Positions 10,712-20,713 of a stretch of DNA of 64,000 nucleotides are shown in pieces (position 1 is the first letter of the stretch; each line of letters starts with the position of its first letter). The DNA comes from Massospora cicadina (lineage: Eukaryota; Entomophthoromycota; Entomophthoromycetes; Entomophthorales; Entomophthoraceae). The stretch covers positions 467,869 through 531,868 of the forward strand of contig JAKSZP010000004.1 of NCBI GenBank assembly GCA_022478985.1, read 5' to 3'. The notes beneath the pieces are model-generated. The model was not told the origin of the DNA. It ran no database searches and saw only the letters and a list, made by a program, of their open reading frames with translations. Position numbers and translations under genes: made by a program.

Positions 10712-11274
10712 TTGCATAAAGAAGTTCCTTTTTTATGGGAAGAATCACAGCAACAATCCTTTGATCTGTTGCGCCAAGCCTTGATGAGTGCCCCCGTCTT
10801 ACCCATACTGACTTTTCCAAAACTTTTATACTATTTACTGATGCCAGTGATTTTGCTATTGGGGCCATTCTGGCTTAACATGATACCAATATGGTTGATC
10901 ACCCCATCGCGTACTATAGTAAAACCCTTTCTAAGGCCAAACGCAATTATAACGTTACCAAAAGAGAATGCCTCGCTGTGTTGTCCGCCATCAAGCATTT
11001 TCTCCCTTATCTATATGGCAAGCATTTCATTATTGTAAAGGATCACGCTTCCCTAAAGTGGTTGCAACAAATAAAGGATCCTGATGGGCGCTTAGCTAGA
11101 TGGGCTTTAAAGCTCCAAAATTATGACTTCACTATTCAACATTATGCTGGAGCTATACATCAAAACGCTGATGGCCTTTCTCAATTACCTATCTTGATGT
11201 TATTTTCTGCAGAGGAAGATTGCATTTATGACCTGATAGGTAGACCTGAGCTCTGGTTCCATGAATCTAAGTAA
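10712..11274 (+). pseudogene. gypsy E RNase H
   Basis: From 10712 the frame reads PFLWEESQQQSFDLLRQAL, the RT-RNase H connection. After a frame change, 10891-11274 is open with HPIAYYSKTLSKAKRNYNVTKRECLAVLSAIKHF, VKDHASLKWLQ and NYDFTIQHYAGAIHQNADGLSQL, the classic Ty3/gypsy RNase H signature. It removes RNA from the RNA-DNA hybrid. The D-A-S block lies in the piece between frames. Confidence 0.85.
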
Positions 11275-11379
11275 GTTATCTCGAAACTACAATCCTTAAC
11301 CAAAGACACTCAGGTTAAAGTGGTTCATTATATAAAAGTTAGGATCTAAGTGGTTGCCCTTTATTTGGCCCTCTGCGAG

Positions 11380-12420
11380 GACTGATACCATTATGGGGGC
11401 CCATCAAGCTGTAGGTCATTGAGCTGTTGCTAAGTCACTACAATTGTTAAAGAATCATTGTTACTAGGATTTCATGTTGGAATCTGTACACGATGTGATG
11501 GATCTTGTCTTAAGTGCCAACAACAATGTGGTGGAAACTAGTACTAAAAAAACAATGTGGTGGAAATCTGACATTCCAACACCAAATTGTGGGACCTTCC
11601 AAACCCTTTTCCACTATCAGTATTGATGTGGTGGGTCCTTTCCCTACGGCCACATATGGAAATCGATGTATTCTGTTAGCTATTGACCATTTCACTAAAT
11701 GGATTGAAGCTATTTCAGTTTCCACGGTTACCGCCAAGGTGACGGCATCCTTTCTTTTCAAGCAAGTTTTCACCAGGCATGGTAGCCCAAAAGTCCTGTT
11801 ATTGGATAATGGGACCAATTTCATTTCTCAGGTGGTTGAGCTTACCAAACTTATGGGGATTTATCAGTCTTTTTCAATTCCTTATAATCCTTCAACTAAT
11901 GGTGCGGTCAAAAAGGCTAATGGTACCCTTGTAGACATTCTTCAAAATATGGCCCCAATGATCCTAGTAGGTGGAACCTTTAATTAAATAGTGCGATGTT
12001 AGCTTATAGAGTTTGCTATCATCATATTACTGGAATGTCTCCTTTTAAAGCTTTATATGGTCATGAACCTATTCTCCCCTCAAGTGTACAACATATACCT
12101 GCAGAGGTTACCCCACAAACTACCAATTTAGCTATGAGGAGATTAGCTGATGAAATCATCCAATTACAAGCATTAGCTTCAAGTTCCCTTGCTGCTACCA
12201 CTTTGAAGGAAGGTACCAGAACTAACGCTAGTAGACCTACGTCACCAGAATATCAAGTCGGAGATATTGTACTTTTCTACCACCATAAGCTGGGAGGAAG
12301 AATTCACAAATTGGATACCTTATGGGCTGGCCCTTATTAGATTATTTATCATTGGGGTATGAAATACTCTATTGCCGCTATTGATACTGGTACTGTCATC
12401 AATAGAGTGCATAGTAGGTT
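11380..12420 (+). pseudogene. gypsy E integrase
   Basis: The N-terminal zinc-binding region (HQAVGH...C---C, about 11400-11535) is cut by the 13-bp LINE-B tail insertion, whose 29 added bases shift the frame. The catalytic core follows (11580-11990): SIDVVGPFPTA (first Asp), LLDNGTNFIS (second Asp), NGAVKKANGTLV, where the catalytic Glu is Lys (one G-to-A step). 11996-12340 holds FKALYGHEP and a GPY-like end (LWAGPY). Integrase would join the cDNA to chromosomal DNA. Loss of the third catalytic residue plus frame breaks make it dead. Confidence 0.85.
11538..11550 (+). mobile_element. LINE-B tail micro-insertion (13 bp) in integrase
   Basis: The 13 bp ctagtactaaaaa are exactly the terminal motif and A-tail of LINE-B. 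They are flanked by perfect 16-bp repeats aacaatgtggtggaaa (11522-11537 and 11551-11566). It is the shortest of the set. The combined 29-bp gain shifts the integrase frame. Confidence 0.75.
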
Positions 12421-12454
12421 TCTTCACAAGTATGTGCCCCCTAGGCAAGATCTT

Positions 12455-12462
12455 GAGGGGGG
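12455..12462 (+). promoter_or_regulatory. polypurine tract of gypsy E
   Basis: The run gagggggg ends 3 bp before the 3' LTR start at 12466, the normal place of the plus-strand primer in Ty3/gypsy elements. Confidence 0.75.
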
Positions 12463-12465
12463 CAT

Positions 12466-13149
12466 TGTTGGAGATACAACCAAGATGACCAAAAGTACTC
12501 TAGATCAAGATTAGATATCTTAGTTTAATAAGATTGAAAAATCTAAAACGAGTATTTCCAATTCTCAATTTGGCAGAAGAAAGACTCTTTGGAGTTATTG
12601 ACCTCCTACAATGGGTTAATCTAATCAACCCAAAGAAACCCATTAATCTGAGATAACCAAGCAATTCAAAATGACTAAACACTTTGAAAGGCCTTGGCCT
12701 CATTAAGAAGGTTGATCGTATCTAACTAGAGCTCTATTAGATATAATCATCATGAATCTTATAATAAAAATGATAATCAACAATGTTGGTCCTTTGGTAG
12801 GAAAGATCTTACCTCAGGTGAATCAAGGAAATCCTCTTGAAGAACCAAGATTTTTCCCCTATAGTATCTCTGGTTTTTAATGATTAAAATACCTCAATTC
12901 TCATCTTGCATAATTTATTTTTGGTCTATTTTTTTAGTACTAGATGGTCCCAACCTGAGGGGGGATTCATCAATGTTTAATTTTGGTCTATTCTCCTACA
13001 GGATTCTGTATATCCAATTGGACATTATCTATAGTAACAAAACTAATAACTTCATTAAAATGGTGTCAATTTTTGCTAGAGCCACAGATATAATAATTTT
13101 GTAGCCTTTGTAGCACCTGTATTTTGTAATTTCTCACGAAATTTCAATA
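12466..13149 (+). repeat. gypsy E 3' LTR
   Basis: Starts tgttggagatacaac and ends tttcaata; aligned with the 5' LTR 5931-6592. It is followed by gtcct, the second copy of the target-site duplication. It contains the longer LINE-B tail insertion at 12931-12976. Confidence 0.88.
12931..12976 (-). mobile_element. LINE-B tail micro-insertion (46 bp) in 3' LTR
   Basis: The reverse complement matches the last 46 bases of LINE-B1 (the attgatgaatcccccc-like block, ctcaggttgggacc, atctagtacta, A-run). It is flanked by 16-bp repeats, 12915-12930 and 12977-12992, with one mismatch. Same LTR position as 6397-6419. Confidence 0.82.
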
Positions 13150-13154
13150 GTCCT

Positions 13155-13217
13155 TTTGCTCTGATGGATGATATCTGTAATCTCAGGATTCCACTAATGT
13201 CAGGATTTAACATGACA
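13155..13217 (-). repeat. C2 3' LTR, proximal part
   Basis: Continues the C2 LTR past gypsy E: gatggatgatatct-taat-tcagga and ctaatgtcagg are shared with 35107-35173. On the minus strand it begins TGTCATG, preceded by a weak purine stretch and the end of integrase, as expected for a 3' LTR. Confidence 0.72.
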
Positions 13218-13229
13218 TTACCTACTATG

Positions 13230-13543
13230 GCTGAAGCTACCTTCAAGGCCTCCTCTTCCATTTCTTTAACAGCTTGCCTGCATTCTTTAAGCTTTACTCA
13301 GGATAATAAGTGCTTTCTTCTGCAGGATATCCAGCACACTTAATCAGGTATTGCACTTTACCATGATGTGTTTGTCTCCCTTTAGTAACCTCTACCTCAT
13401 ACTCAGGACATGGACTTTTAATGAGTGTTGGTGCTAGCTCTTTGACTTTCTGGTATGGTAGAGAACTTCCTTCTTTTTGTGCAAGAAGGAATGATTGAAT
13501 ACAATGTGAATTTTCCAACCTTCAAAAAATTCAAGTTGGAAAA
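13230..13543 (-). pseudogene. C2 integrase C-terminus with chromodomain
   Basis: The open frame 13518-13294 and its continuation past one TAA contain YEVEVTKGRQTHHGKVQYL, then IKCAGYPAEESTYYPE and NAGKLLKKWK. This follows the chromodomain pattern of chromovirus integrases (YEVE-IL--R...QYLVKWKGY...NTWEPE-NLKNA..LL). The chromodomain recognises histone marks and steers integration. Two of its aromatic cage or core tryptophans are replaced (Cys in KCAGY, Tyr in STYYPE). It lies directly before the 3' LTR, and the rest of integrase is on the far side of gypsy D. Confidence 0.82.
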
Positions 13544-13548
13544 CCACA

Positions 13549-14108
13549 TGTTATAATTTCAGCAGAATTATTGGGATACACTGGGGGATTTTGCACAACG
13601 TCAACCCACTGAGCTATTGGACAGATGATATGAAGATCGTTGGTCCTTGGACACAATTAAAAATAGAATAAAATATAGAGGTATTGACCTAGACGACACT
13701 CTAATTATTTAATATTTACAGTGGTTACTCGCTGTTCCGCTCTCTAAAAACTACTAACAATCATCCTCCTTCAATCGTCTCATCTCACTTATATCTCAGC
13801 AACTTCAGATGATACCATTTCCTCAGCTTAGCTATTCAATTCTGACATATATAATTGGTTCCAGCAGAGTATGGTATTTTCAATTCTCATCGCCTTATTT
13901 TTGAGGCGATCTTACTCAATATTTGTCAAATGTGAACATCACTTTATCGCCATATTTGTAGGCGATCCAATATTAATCCTTTTCTGACCCAAAATCACCT
14001 CAACTCAAGGCGCTAAAATAATCGCAACTAGTATCATGGTTAGCAAATTATCCCCAATCCACCATAGCTATTTCAGGATTATCATACAGTCATATCAGAA
14101 CCTCAACA
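13549..14108 (-). repeat. gypsy D 3' LTR
   Basis: On the minus strand it starts TGTTGAGGTTCTGATATG and ends TTATAACA; aligned throughout with 19537-20087. It contains two hairpin motifs, atcgccttatttttgaggcgat broken by a short loop (13889-13910) and atcgcc...ggcgat (13946-13966), and the sequence ggtatcatctgaag. Confidence 0.88.
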
Positions 14109-14239
14109 TTACCCCTCTTGACTGGATGATAAGGCTCCTATTGCTTATATGGCCAAAGGAACTTCACATGCTCTTGGTTGATGACCTGACTGCTCGTGGG
14201 GTCCTTAATAATGTAGGCGTCAACACCTGTTTTCAATGA
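14109..14239 (-). pseudogene. gypsy D Pol C-terminus and polypurine tract
   Basis: The minus-strand reading ends AYIIKDPTSSQVINQEHVKF before a stop. It matches the D2 fragment at 2-73. The purine run aagagggg (14112-14119, complement) then precedes the LTR. This is the normal 3' end of a gypsy coding region. Confidence 0.65.
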
Positions 14240-14299
14240 TTTCAAACGATTCAATCCAAATGCTGGCCTATTTGTGCTTCTAGACTAACCTGTGTTGCT

Positions 14300-15250
14300 C
14301 ATAAAACAGAACCATGTCCCTTTTCTTGAACTGAACTAACCCACTATGCCATACCTGACTGGCTCTTATTCTTTATCTCCTTGGCTAAGCTGAAGGAGTA
14401 CACTTTGGTTTGCAATTTGTTCAATGAGTCTGCAAGGTTAGTTAAATAATGATGGAGATCCATTCTGCTAGTATCATCTATGCACGAATAAAGCAATGAC
14501 AGAAGAACCAGGTGTCATCCATATAGTAATTGAAAGGGGCTCTTACCTGTGGCGGAATAGTAGCTAATATTATAGGCAAAGATGGAGGTAGAAAGCAGGG
14601 AACTCCAATCAGAAGGTCGATCCATTACTAATTTCTGAAGTATGTTCACCAAGGTCCCATTAACACGTTTGGCCATCATGTTAGACTCAGGATGGTATGA
14701 GGTCATCAGAACCCCGCAGATGATCATCAGCTCATTTAACTTTGGAAGGATGTACAAAGTGAAGTTAGTTTGTTGTTGGTAAGAATGAACTGAGGGCAGC
14801 CATGTCACTGGAAATACATTCTATTAAGATCATGGCCACTGTGACTGCCCCCAAATCCTGTATCGCCCATGCTTCAACCCACCTGGTCAAGTGGTCGATT
14901 GCCACCATAATGTACTTATATTAGTTAGCTCCTGTTGGCAGAGGACCAACGACATCAAGGGAAACCATATGTCAAGAAAAATGGGGTTTCGCTGACTAGT
15001 ATAGGGACTTATGATGGAACGGTTTTTCCACTTGGTATTGGTGGAAGCAGGAGATAGTTTTGTGCACGTCAAAGTTCATTATCTCCCAATAGTACCAAGG
15101 TCGCAACGATTCCAGGATCTTACATGCTCCACTATGTCCAGTGGCTTGGTGTGCGCTCATGATAACTTAGGTTGGGAGAAGGCTTTGGAATATTCACAGT
15201 ATTGTCCCCTATCTGCTTGTACAATTCACCGTTCTTTTGAAACGTATTGG
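14300..15250 (-). pseudogene. gypsy D integrase
   Basis: The N-terminal zinc-binding region is eroded (LSYHERTPSHWT near 15140). The core is readable in pieces: VSLDVVGPLPTGAN with the first Asp, then IMVAIDHLTRWVEAWA (about 14970-14880), and 14808-14515 with SYHPESNMMAKRVNGTLV and WSSLLSTSIFAYN...SPFQLLYG. In the last block the catalytic Glu is Lys (M-V-E-R to M-A-K-R), the same loss as in gypsy E. A C-terminal piece reads KKRDMVLFYE. Several in-frame stops break it. Normal role: cDNA integration. Confidence 0.8.
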
Positions 15251-15330
15251 CCCTTATTCCATCTAATACCTTGATGACTTGAGTCAGTTCATCATCAAAT
15301 TTCCCGCTAAGCAATTTGTTATACATAAGG

Positions 15331-15927
15331 TCACTGAGATCTGTCATAACAGCAATAGTTGATAATCTTAACAAGAAATTGGCGTTCTGGTGTTTTGCTC
15401 CATGTTGGTAGAGAATCTAAGTCAAAAGCATGCAGTTTGAGAGACAATCGGGTTAGACGCCCTTCAGGATTCTTGAAATTCTGCAACCAGCTTAATGACG
15501 TATGATCTGTTATGACTCTAAACTTTACCCCATGCAAATACACCCTAAATTGTTTAAACACATATATTACCGCTAAGAACTCCAGCTCTGTCACACGGGA
15601 ATTACGTTTGTGGAAATTCAGGCTTTGACTGCAGTAAACCACTGGGTGCTTCTCCCTTTCATCATCCTTTTGGGATAGGACCGCCCCACGGCGGAAAAGG
15701 GCGCTTTCATCTTGGATGATAAACTCCTTATCAAAATTAGGGTAGCGCAGCACTGGTGCACTGATTAGCGCCGGTAATAGTGTATTGAAGGAGCATTGGC
15801 AGCATTCCATCCATTCAAATGGGGCATCTTTCTTCAATAACTCAAACAGCGGACCTTTATTAAAACGGAATTGGGTATAAAACGGTGGTAGTAGCTGACC
15901 ATCCCCAAAAATACTTGTATATTGCAC
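15331..15927 (-). pseudogene. gypsy D RNase H
   Basis: 198 codons are open. The start contains PFEWMECCQCSFNTLLPAL (RT connection), then FIIQDESALFRRGAVLSQ (the altered D-A-S block), HPVVYCSQSLNFHKRN, TELEFLAVIYVFKQFRVYL, FRVITDHTSLSWLQ and NPEGRLTRLSLKL. The order and spacing fit the Ty3/gypsy RNase H domain. It continues the RT gene, whose frame ends at 15834 in an overlapping segment (16043-15834). Confidence 0.85.
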
Positions 15928-15929
15928 TT

Positions 15930-16740
15930 ACTGTTTGGCGTAGTCATCTTCCAGATGTCCTCCACCTTAGATGGTTGGGGCCTCAGACCAGTTTCATCCA
16001 CCACAAACACAAGGTACTCCAGTAGGTCCTTGAAAAGTGGCATTTATTGGGCTTGATTTTAATGTTATTCTTCACAAGTTTGGCGGAAGACCTCCTCCAG
16101 GTGGGTAAGATTCTTGGAGAATGTATGTGAAAATACATTAATATCGTCGAGGTACACAAGGACACATGACAGCTTCAGGTCACTGAGAATGGTGTCCCTG
16201 GACCGCTGAAACGTAGTTAGGGCATTACATATCCCCTGAGGCATCCAAGTTAGTTGGAAAAGCCCCCTGGACGTAATAATGGCACATCTCTCCTGTTATG
16301 CTGTAGGTAAACTCAATTTGCCAATAACCAGATATAAAATTCATAGCTGAGAAGTAATGAGCTCTCCCATATGATCCAAAGCATTGTCAATCTGCGGCAA
16401 GGGGTATGAGTCATTTTTGGTAATGTTGTTGAGCTTCCGGTAATCTATTACTAACCAGTTGGTGCTGTCCTCCATTTTGACAATCAGAACAGTGAAGCCC
16501 ATGGACTCTTTGATGGTTTGAGCATCCCTTGTTTGAGAAGCTTTTAAGTCTCCTCAGTTTTTACTTCCACGGCTGCCCTAGACTGGAGGATCAGCTGAGA
16601 TCTGATGGGGGATGATCCCCAGTATTTACTCGATTGACCACTCCTTGCATGCACCCTCAATTGTGGTTGTCAAAGCAATTATCTCCTTATATTTTTCAAA
16701 TAAAGCTATCACCTGATCTTTCTAGTCTTCCAATAACCTG
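15930..16740 (-). pseudogene. gypsy D reverse transcriptase (broken)
   Basis: Minus-strand pieces show LVIDYRKLNNIT, SYPLPQIDNALD, TWMPQGICNALTTFQR, CVLVYLDDINVFS (YLDD near 16143-16165), and a thumb segment ending EDIWKMTTPNSKCNIQVFLGMVSYY. These are the ordered RT blocks of Ty3/gypsy elements. There are many stops. The YLDD catalytic pair is preserved although the gene cannot be expressed whole. Confidence 0.82.
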
Positions 16741-16746
16741 ACTAAA

Positions 16747-17037
16747 TTATTTTTGTGGTATCACCGCCATTACGCCAAGTTGTGGTGTGAAGGGTAGACC
16801 AAATTCATCCAGCAACCCAAACTCGTGAACCTGAAGGACCTCCTCAACTGGGGTCAAGTGTAAATACGCCGCTATTTGATGCCACTGGATTTGCATTGGT
16901 TTGTTCTGGAGATTCGCTAACAAGACCTTGATCTCCCCCTGGCCTGGGAGAATAATGTCTTGAGCCACGTGGGGCTCAAACTGCAACTGCTGACAAGAGC
17001 CAATGATCTCCCCATAAATCCCAGCTGGCACTTCCAC
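16747..17037 (-). pseudogene. gypsy D protease-RT linker region
   Basis: Open for 96 codons: EVPAGIYGEIIGSCQQLQFE, DIILPGQGEIKVLLANLQ and HEFGLLDEFGLPF. This type of segment lies between protease and RT in Ty3/gypsy polyproteins (compare FGLEDPPI in gypsy E near 9760). It has no enzyme motif of its own. Confidence 0.6.
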
Positions 17038-17136
17038 CTCTAACTCAGAGTTTACTATTACTTGGTGTCAGGAGGGATGGATATAGCTCCAGCAGCTCTA
17101 AGCGGCAGCCTTGATATCCATATTTTGCTTAGGGGT

Positions 17137-17560
17137 TTAGGTTTTGCCCTTTAGCCAATGGTAGCAAACTGAAATCCCCCTATCACTATAGGCCAAGTTG
17201 ATATGCCCCATGTGCACCAGATCCTTTGGCACTCTGCTGGAGGTAAAGTAAATTGGGATCCGCTGCCCCAAAATTTTGAAGGTCTCTTCCGTCATATCAA
17301 CAACAGCCCCATAGTGTTGAATGGTTGCAGTTCCAATAAATAGGTCATAAATACTGTTTGGTAACATTATAACTAGGGCGACCAAAACAATTGACCCAAA
17401 TTGCAATGGAAGTGCACTGTACGCTCCTCCAGAGACCGTGCTTTCTGCTCCAGCGGTCCCATACATCATAAGATGTTCCACATCAGGTTTTAGGGTCAGC
17501 TTCGCCACCAACTTGGCGGAAACTATGATGACTGGAGAACCCATATCTATTATAGCGTGA
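17137..17560 (-). pseudogene. gypsy D aspartic protease (active-site Thr to Met)
   Basis: Minus-strand sequence reads AIIDMGSPVIIVSAKLVAKL, where the DTG active-site triplet is D-M-G (ATG; a single C-to-T step from ACG). The rest of the fold follows, with VSGGAYSALPLQFGSIVLVAL and SIYDLFIGTATIQ (the flap and ILG-like region). It lies between the Gag end and RT. Gag-Pol cleavage would be lost. Confidence 0.78.
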
Positions 17561-17573
17561 GCCCAGGTTTTTT

Positions 17574-19536
17574 CTACAACAATGTCACAGTAGGTACATT
17601 CATTGTAAGAGAGTATTGGCTGTTTGATACGTGGACATCTAAGGGGTCTTTTTTCTCAAGGAAGCACATAATCCCTTCAACAATTTTAGGGTACTCTTTG
17701 ACAATAGCGTCTACCATAAGGGCAACGTTTACACCTTTCAAGGAAGAGGCATAGGCGGCGGAATCCAGCTTGTCTGAAGAATCTTGGTCAAACAATTGGC
17801 AGGCGTTCAGCTTTGGTTGCTCCTGAGATCCTTCTTCCACTGTGGACTGGGCTTGTGCCCATGTCAGACATTTACTCCTCTGACAGGCTGCTGATATAAA
17901 ATATCATCGTCATACTGAGGGACATCCGCTGGTACTACAACAATTGATTCAGGTGGGACGTCTGGGGTTAGAATAGCAGAGGTAGAGAGTCCCGATTCTA
18001 CTCCGCTCTATCTTTTCCCTGGTAGTAAAGGTCCTGCTCTACAAATTAACAACGGTTGGGGCAACTTCAGGCATGATGACCAGGGCGCCGCATTCAAAAG
18101 AATTCACCTTGTAAGGTCCGCGTCCTTGATTCTTATAAGAAAGTCTAGGCCAATAATTTTGTTGACTTTTGGCGTAACCAGGGCCAGGTTGGTAAGACGA
18201 TTGCTGACATTCATCATAATTAGGTCTGGGTCGGTAGTTAGGCTTCTGACAATTTTCATAATTAAGACTGGAGAAGATGTAAAAACTGCTGGGGGTAACT
18301 TGGCTGAGGGCGAGGTGCATGATTATAATAAGGCCTGGGGTTACTAGGCGGAATCTGGCCAGGATGGAAGAATTTCCATAAATAAAAGGGTCCAGCTACA
18401 GCGGCTGTGTGTTTCTTTTCTGTATTGAGCGAAGGGAAGTCAGTGGATATACGGTGCAAGTACTGAACAGTTTTGATCAGGGGGATGTCATTGTTTAAAA
18501 TCAGAGAAATGACATTGTAAAGCTCACAGTATGGCTTCACAGTGGAGGTCATTGCAATGCACACATCGGCTTCATCTAGAACGCCTACTCCTATTAACAC
18601 ATGGGTTTCTGCCATAAATTAATCTGCACTTACAGTGAGGGTCTCATTACGCTGGAACCCAATGGTCAGAGACTCAGCTTTATGCTGCGACATCTTTGAA
18701 GTACCACCAAACAACTGCAACACAGTTTTCTTCAATTCGTGGCAAGTATCAGAACAGCTCGGAAGGTAGTAAGTAACTTGGTCAGTGCTTCCAATATCCA
18801 AGGCGGATATCTGCAATTTAGCCATGCACCAATCGGAGGCTCCTTCTACCAAAAATTCAAATTGTTTAAAAAAGCTGTGGATTTTTCCATTGTGGTCAAA
18901 CGGGGGTAGCTTGTCAATACTGACCTCCTCCTCACGCTCATAAATGTGAGCCCTAGAAGTGTACTGCAGATATGTCTGTGGCTCATAAATAGGACCATAA
19001 AGAGGAGCTGGCTCAGAAGGCCCAGCTACTCTCAGGGTAGTGTAGGGCTCTTCAGTGGGCATGACTGCCATTACCTGGAGGTTATGTTGAATCACAACAT
19101 AATCATCCTCAGAGCGGCCATCATGATTTAAGTGGCTCATGTGGGTCACATATTCTTCATAAAACCTTCCCGAGTGACCCCTTGTTCTTCCACTTCCCAA
19201 TGGGGATGAGGCGGTTAAAAGGTAGGTGTTAACTTCCACTCCGTGCAGTGTAGATGTTCAGTAGCATCATCCAGTTGATTGGCGAGCTGCCTGTTCTGCT
19301 GTCCAAGTATTCGCAGCTAAACCAGTTGCACTTTCAAGTTGATTCATTAATTCATCGCACTCCTGAAGGAGGTTCATTTGCTTTTTAAGCCTGGCATCCA
19401 CAACAAGTTTAGGCTTCTCAGTCTCTGCCAGTGCAGCTGTTTGGGACAATTCCCCTTCAATATAGACCATGTTTGCAGATTGAAAATTTTTGTTTTTTAT
19501 TGGTGGTTGTTCAATAGCCCCTTGTGTGAGCATCAC
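17574..19536 (-). pseudogene. gypsy D Gag (several frames)
   Basis: Open segments: 19536-19267 (KKQMNLLQECDELMNQLESA, coiled-coil-like), 19239-18619 (a capsid-like block LPPFDHNGKIHSFFKQFEFL, then WCMAKLQISALDIG and LKKTVLQLFGG), 18615-18262, 18320-18039 (Asn/Tyr/Pro-rich repeats) and 17840-17574. Near 18050-18090 a zinc knuckle is recognisable in a shifted frame (ECGALGHHA, stop, SCPNR), with the first Cys altered. The layout is Gag: coiled coil, capsid, basic Pro-rich linker, CCHC. Stops and frameshifts divide it, so it is a pseudogene. Confidence 0.75.
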
Positions 19537-20087
19537 TGTTATAATTTAAGTGGAATCTTTGGGATACTTTGGGGATTTTGCACAACGTCAACCCACTGAG
19601 CAATTGGACAGATGATATGAAGATTGTCGGTCCTCAGAAACACTTAAAAGTATAATAAGTTATGGGGCTATTGCCCCAAATGACAATTTATTTAATGTTT
19701 ACAGTAGTTATTCGCTGTTCTGCTTTCTAAAAAATACTAACAATCCTCTTCATTCATCTCAAATCGCTTATATCTCAGAGACTTCAGATGATACCAATTC
19801 CATAGCTTAGTTATTCAGTTCCGCCATATCTCATTGGTTCCAGAAGAGTATGGTATTCTCAATTCTCTATTGCCTTAATTCGAGGTGATCTTACTCAATA
19901 TTTATTAAATATTAACATCACCCTATCTCCCTATTTGGAGGCGATCCAATGTCAACCCTTTTCTGACCCAAAATATTCTCAACTCAAGGTGCTCAAATAA
20001 TCGTAACTTTTATCATGGTCAGCGAATTCTCCCCAATCCACCGTAGCTATTTCAGGCTTATTGTCCAGTCATATCAGAATCTTGACA
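19537..20087 (-). repeat. gypsy D 5' LTR
   Basis: On the minus strand it starts TGTCAAGATTCTGATATG and ends TTATAACA. Its hairpin motifs are eroded relative to the partner LTR (ATCGCC to ATTGCC, GGCGAT to GGTGAT), as expected from CpG deamination. It also holds ggggcaatagcccc, a 5-bp stem conserved in the D2 LTR. Confidence 0.88.
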
Positions 20088-20092
20088 CCACC

Positions 20093-20573
20093 TTTCCTAT
20101 AACCTCTGTGACCTTGTATGGGCCTATGCGCCGATGACAAGTTTCTGACATGGTACATTTAAAAGAATATTGTGAGCATTTAATTAAATTTAACTACATA
20201 TTCCCAAAATCTTACCAGGCACACGCTTCTTATCCGCAAAGTGTTTGTATGTATGTACTGCTTAGTTTAGTTTTGCCATTTAAAGTTCATGATATTGATG
20301 AATGTTTCTTAAGAATATCTTCCCAGAAGGGTTGTCTGCTTCAACTTATGGTAACGGTTCCCAGTTCACATAATGCTTATAGTTAGCTTTCAATGGTGAC
20401 ATTATAGTGAAGGAATGATCTAGAGTGTTATAGAAGAACTGGGATATAGGCAACAATTCAACTCAGTTGTCCTACTCCAATTTAACATAGCATCACATTA
20501 CTTCTCCAGCACCTGATTAAATCCCTCAATCTGTCTATCAGCCTGTGGATGGTATGCGGTGGATAACCATCTC
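20093..20573 (-). pseudogene. C2 integrase core, second half
   Basis: On the minus strand, directly after the LINE-A1 target repeat, the reading is RWLSTAYHPQADRQIEGFNQ then VLEK, stop, CDAMLNW. This is the integrase stretch that contains the catalytic Glu (kept here), and it continues the DRGPQFTS block at 25860-25900 on the other side of LINE-A1. Further pieces lead to a GPY-like VIGKV at 20093, where gypsy D interrupts. Confidence 0.78.
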
Positions 20574-20713
20574 TTAATTACAAGGTCTACAAGTAGCATC
20601 TTTCTTTCTCATAACAATCAACTTTAGTTACTATGATTCAATTCAAACAGCAGATTTGGATAATCACACACAGGAAAGATGGGCTACTTTATCATTAAAA
20701 ATTTACAACATGG

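Larger units (their letters stand above)
5931..13149 (+). mobile_element. Ty3/gypsy element E, full length, defective
   Basis: Two LTRs (662 and 684 bp) bound an internal region with Gag, protease, RT, RNase H and integrase in Ty3/gypsy order. The element is flanked by a 5-bp target-site duplication gtcct (5926-5930 and 13150-13154). The LTR starts TGTTGG and ends CCAATA, probably from an ancestral CCAACA. It lies inside the C2 3' LTR. Its Gag holds a collagen-like Gly-X-Y tract. It has a primer-binding-site candidate at 6594 and a polypurine tract at 12455. Numerous stops, frameshifts and lost catalytic residues make it defective. Confidence 0.9.
13549..20087 (-). mobile_element. Ty3/gypsy element D, full length, defective
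   Basis: Two LTRs (560 and 551 bp) bound a minus-strand internal region with Gag, protease, RT, RNase H and integrase. The flanks are ccaca (13544-13548) and ccacc (20088-20092), a 4-5 bp target-site duplication with one mismatch. It sits in the integrase gene of C2: joining the flanks restores a GKVV-FQLEF reading. The same family is represented by D2 at the window start. All genes are interrupted. Confidence 0.88.

Noticed and set aside
6381..12992. Site-specific insertion of LINE-B into a fixed LTR target (two independent events)
   Set aside because: The shared position is better explained by one insertion in the parent element, since LTRs are copied from one template; the other micro-insertion targets do not share sequence.
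13294..13518. Chromodomain as a host chromatin protein
   Set aside because: It is directly followed by the C2 LTR and preceded, beyond gypsy D, by integrase core sequence.
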